From Gammaproteobacteria bacterium (GTDB lineage Bacteria; Pseudomonadota; Gammaproteobacteria; JACCYU01): a stretch of 36,885 nt of DNA. Location of the stretch: contig JACCYU010000116.1 of NCBI GenBank assembly GCA_013696315.1, positions 1 through 36,885 of the forward strand. The letters run 5' to 3'. Of this stretch, positions 35,854 through 36,885 are shown one piece after another (the stretch's first letter is position 1; each line of letters begins with the position of its first letter). The notes below the pieces were generated by a model that saw only the letters and a program-made list of their open reading frames with translations, was not told where the DNA came from and did no database searches. The translations under genes and the position numbers were made by a program.

Positions 35854-36145
35854 CGAAATCTCCTCACTACAGCATTGATTAATTAAGAGTGGCCGGCGTC
35901 GCGGCGGCGGCGCTGCTCGATGCCGCCACGCGCGGACAGCGCTCGCTGGCATTGGAATCGACTAAACTATCGCTCTGCGTGACATGTAATATAGCTTACG
36001 CTCGCGAGCCTGTTCGCTTGGCCTCCGTTCACCGCTGACCGCCGCTGTCAGCAGGACGCCATCATGTCGCGGCGCAAAAGTGCCTTACGCGGGCGCCCCT
36101 TACGTTACAATTGCCGCACCTTTCCCGCCGATTTAACGGAGTTCC
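35854..36145. other. Divergent intergenic region
   Basis: 292 bp between the outward-facing methyltransferase and trehalose synthase genes. It must hold both promoters. A TAATAT at ~35987 is a possible -10 for the plus-strand gene but lacks a good -35. No gene or repeat recognised. Confidence 0.35.
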
Positions 36146-36885
36146 ATGTCCTCGCAAACAAACACCACGCAGCGACTCATCGTCGTTTCGAACCGCATGC
36201 CCTTCACGCTAAAGCACACGGACGGCCAGTGGCAGGCGGAGAAGAGCTCCGGCGGACTGGCCACTGCAATGGAGCCGCTGCTCACGCAGTCCAGCGGCAT
36301 CTGGGTCGGCTGGTCCGGCGACACCAGCGATGCCGACGATCCAAGGCGACAGAAGATGCTGGATCACTGGGCGACGCAGGAGGGATGCCTGGCTGTGGAG
36401 TTGCCGCCAGACGTCGCGTACGGCTTTTACGAGGGCTATTCCAACCAGACTTTGTGGCCGCTGCTACACCATTTTCCGTCGCTGATGAAATTCAATCCCG
36501 AGTACTGGAAGGCTTACGTGGAAGCGAATCAGCGCTACCGGGACGTGGTCCTCGAGCACATGAAGCCGGACGACCTGATCTGGATTCACGACTATCACCT
36601 GCTGCTGTTGCCGCACATGTTGCGCGAGTCGGCCACGGACGCACGCATCGGCTTTTTTCTTCACACGCCGTTCCCGTCCTCGAGCATGTTCCGCCTGCTG
36701 CCGCGCCGTGAGGAGCTGCTGCAAGGGCTGCTGGGCGCGGATTATCTGGCATTTCATACGCACGCTTACCTGCAGAACTTCCGCAATTCCGTGCTGCGAA
36801 TTCTGGGTTTCGACAGTCACATGGACCGCGTGCAATGCGGGGACCGCGCCGTGCGGCTGGATGCGCTACCCATCGGCATCGCGCC
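36146..36885 (+). CDS. otsA: Trehalose-6-phosphate synthase (GT20), 3' end outside window
   Basis: Makes trehalose-6-phosphate from UDP-glucose and glucose-6-phosphate, for osmotic and stress protection. 246 residues are visible, beginning MSSQTNTTQRLIVVSNRMPF. GT20 features are VVSNRMP with SSGGLATAMEPLL, FYEGYSNQTLWPLLH, the IHDYHLLLLPHMLR motif and FFLHTPFPSSSMFRLLPRR, then ADYLAFHTHAYLQNF. The start has ACGGAG 4 bp upstream of the ATG. The GADYLAFHT wording resembles synthases of the larger TPS or TPS-TPP type. Whether a phosphatase domain follows cannot be seen. Confidence 0.93.
   Translation, partial: MSSQTNTTQRLIVVSNRMPFTLKHTDGQWQAEKSSGGLATAMEPLLTQSSGIWVGWSGDTSDADDPRRQKMLDHWATQEGCLAVELPPDVAYGFYEGYSNQTLWPLLHHFPSLMKFNPEYWKAYVEANQRYRDVVLEHMKPDDLIWIHDYHLLLLPHMLRESATDARIGFFLHTPFPSSSMFRLLPRREELLQGLLGADYLAFHTHAYLQNFRNSVLRILGFDSHMDRVQCGDRAVRLDALPIGIA

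Overview
The window looks like the chromosome of a GC-rich Gram-negative bacterium, most likely a gammaproteobacterium. It has a canonical proteobacterial division/cell-wall (dcw) start with mraZ first, a bacterial type A RNase P RNA, MurE with the meso-diaminopimelate DNPR motif, and a SUF operon led by an Rrf2 regulator. The placement is inferred from gene content and family likeness only.

Layout. (1) 1-6.3 kb, minus strand: murF (cut by the window edge), murE, ftsI, ftsL, rsmH and mraZ, joined mostly by 4-bp ATGA overlaps. Upstream of mraZ are a good sigma70-type promoter and three 10-bp MraZ boxes. (2) 6.5-6.9 kb: rnpB on the minus strand. (3) 6.9-13.6 kb, minus strand: an Fe-S cluster assembly operon, Rrf2 regulator-sufB-sufC-sufD-sufS-sufU-sufT-Rieske ferredoxin, with a palindrome over its likely promoter. 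(4) 13.65-19.07 kb: DNA-3-methyladenine glycosylase I, then a divergent lipid-type cassette. One arm is an acyl-AMP ligase fused to an acyl carrier domain plus a cytochrome P450. The other is an Sfp-type phosphopantetheinyl transferase plus a DUF374-type acyltransferase. This is the best candidate for an undescribed small pathway. (5) 19.1-20.3 kb: a graveyard with a decayed Uma2-family gene, a multiply deleted IS3 remnant and, nested in it, a 254-bp internally deleted IS30 derivative that still has both inverted ends and a 2-bp target duplication. (6) 20.3-34.4 kb, minus strand: a carbohydrate locus with a secreted GH2 enzyme, two tandem sulfatases with twin-arginine-like leaders, a secreted aldose 1-epimerase, a GH43 enzyme, galK, galT, a small unknown protein, a two-helix membrane protein and a sodium/solute symporter. 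(7) 34.9-36.9 kb: a homocysteine S-methyltransferase family gene (minus) and the start of a trehalose-6-phosphate synthase (plus, cut by the window edge).

How it fits together. The sugar locus reads as extracellular or periplasmic desulfation and trimming of a sulfated, galactose-containing (possibly arabinose-containing) glycan. Mutarotation and sodium-driven uptake follow, then entry into the Leloir pathway through GalK and GalT. No galE, no TonB-dependent receptor, no formylglycine-generating enzyme and no dedicated regulator are visible, so these must lie elsewhere. Three genes of this locus (galM, GH43, symporter) each carry a one-base frameshift in a homopolymer run. These may be assembly errors or early decay, and each is annotated as one gene across the shift.
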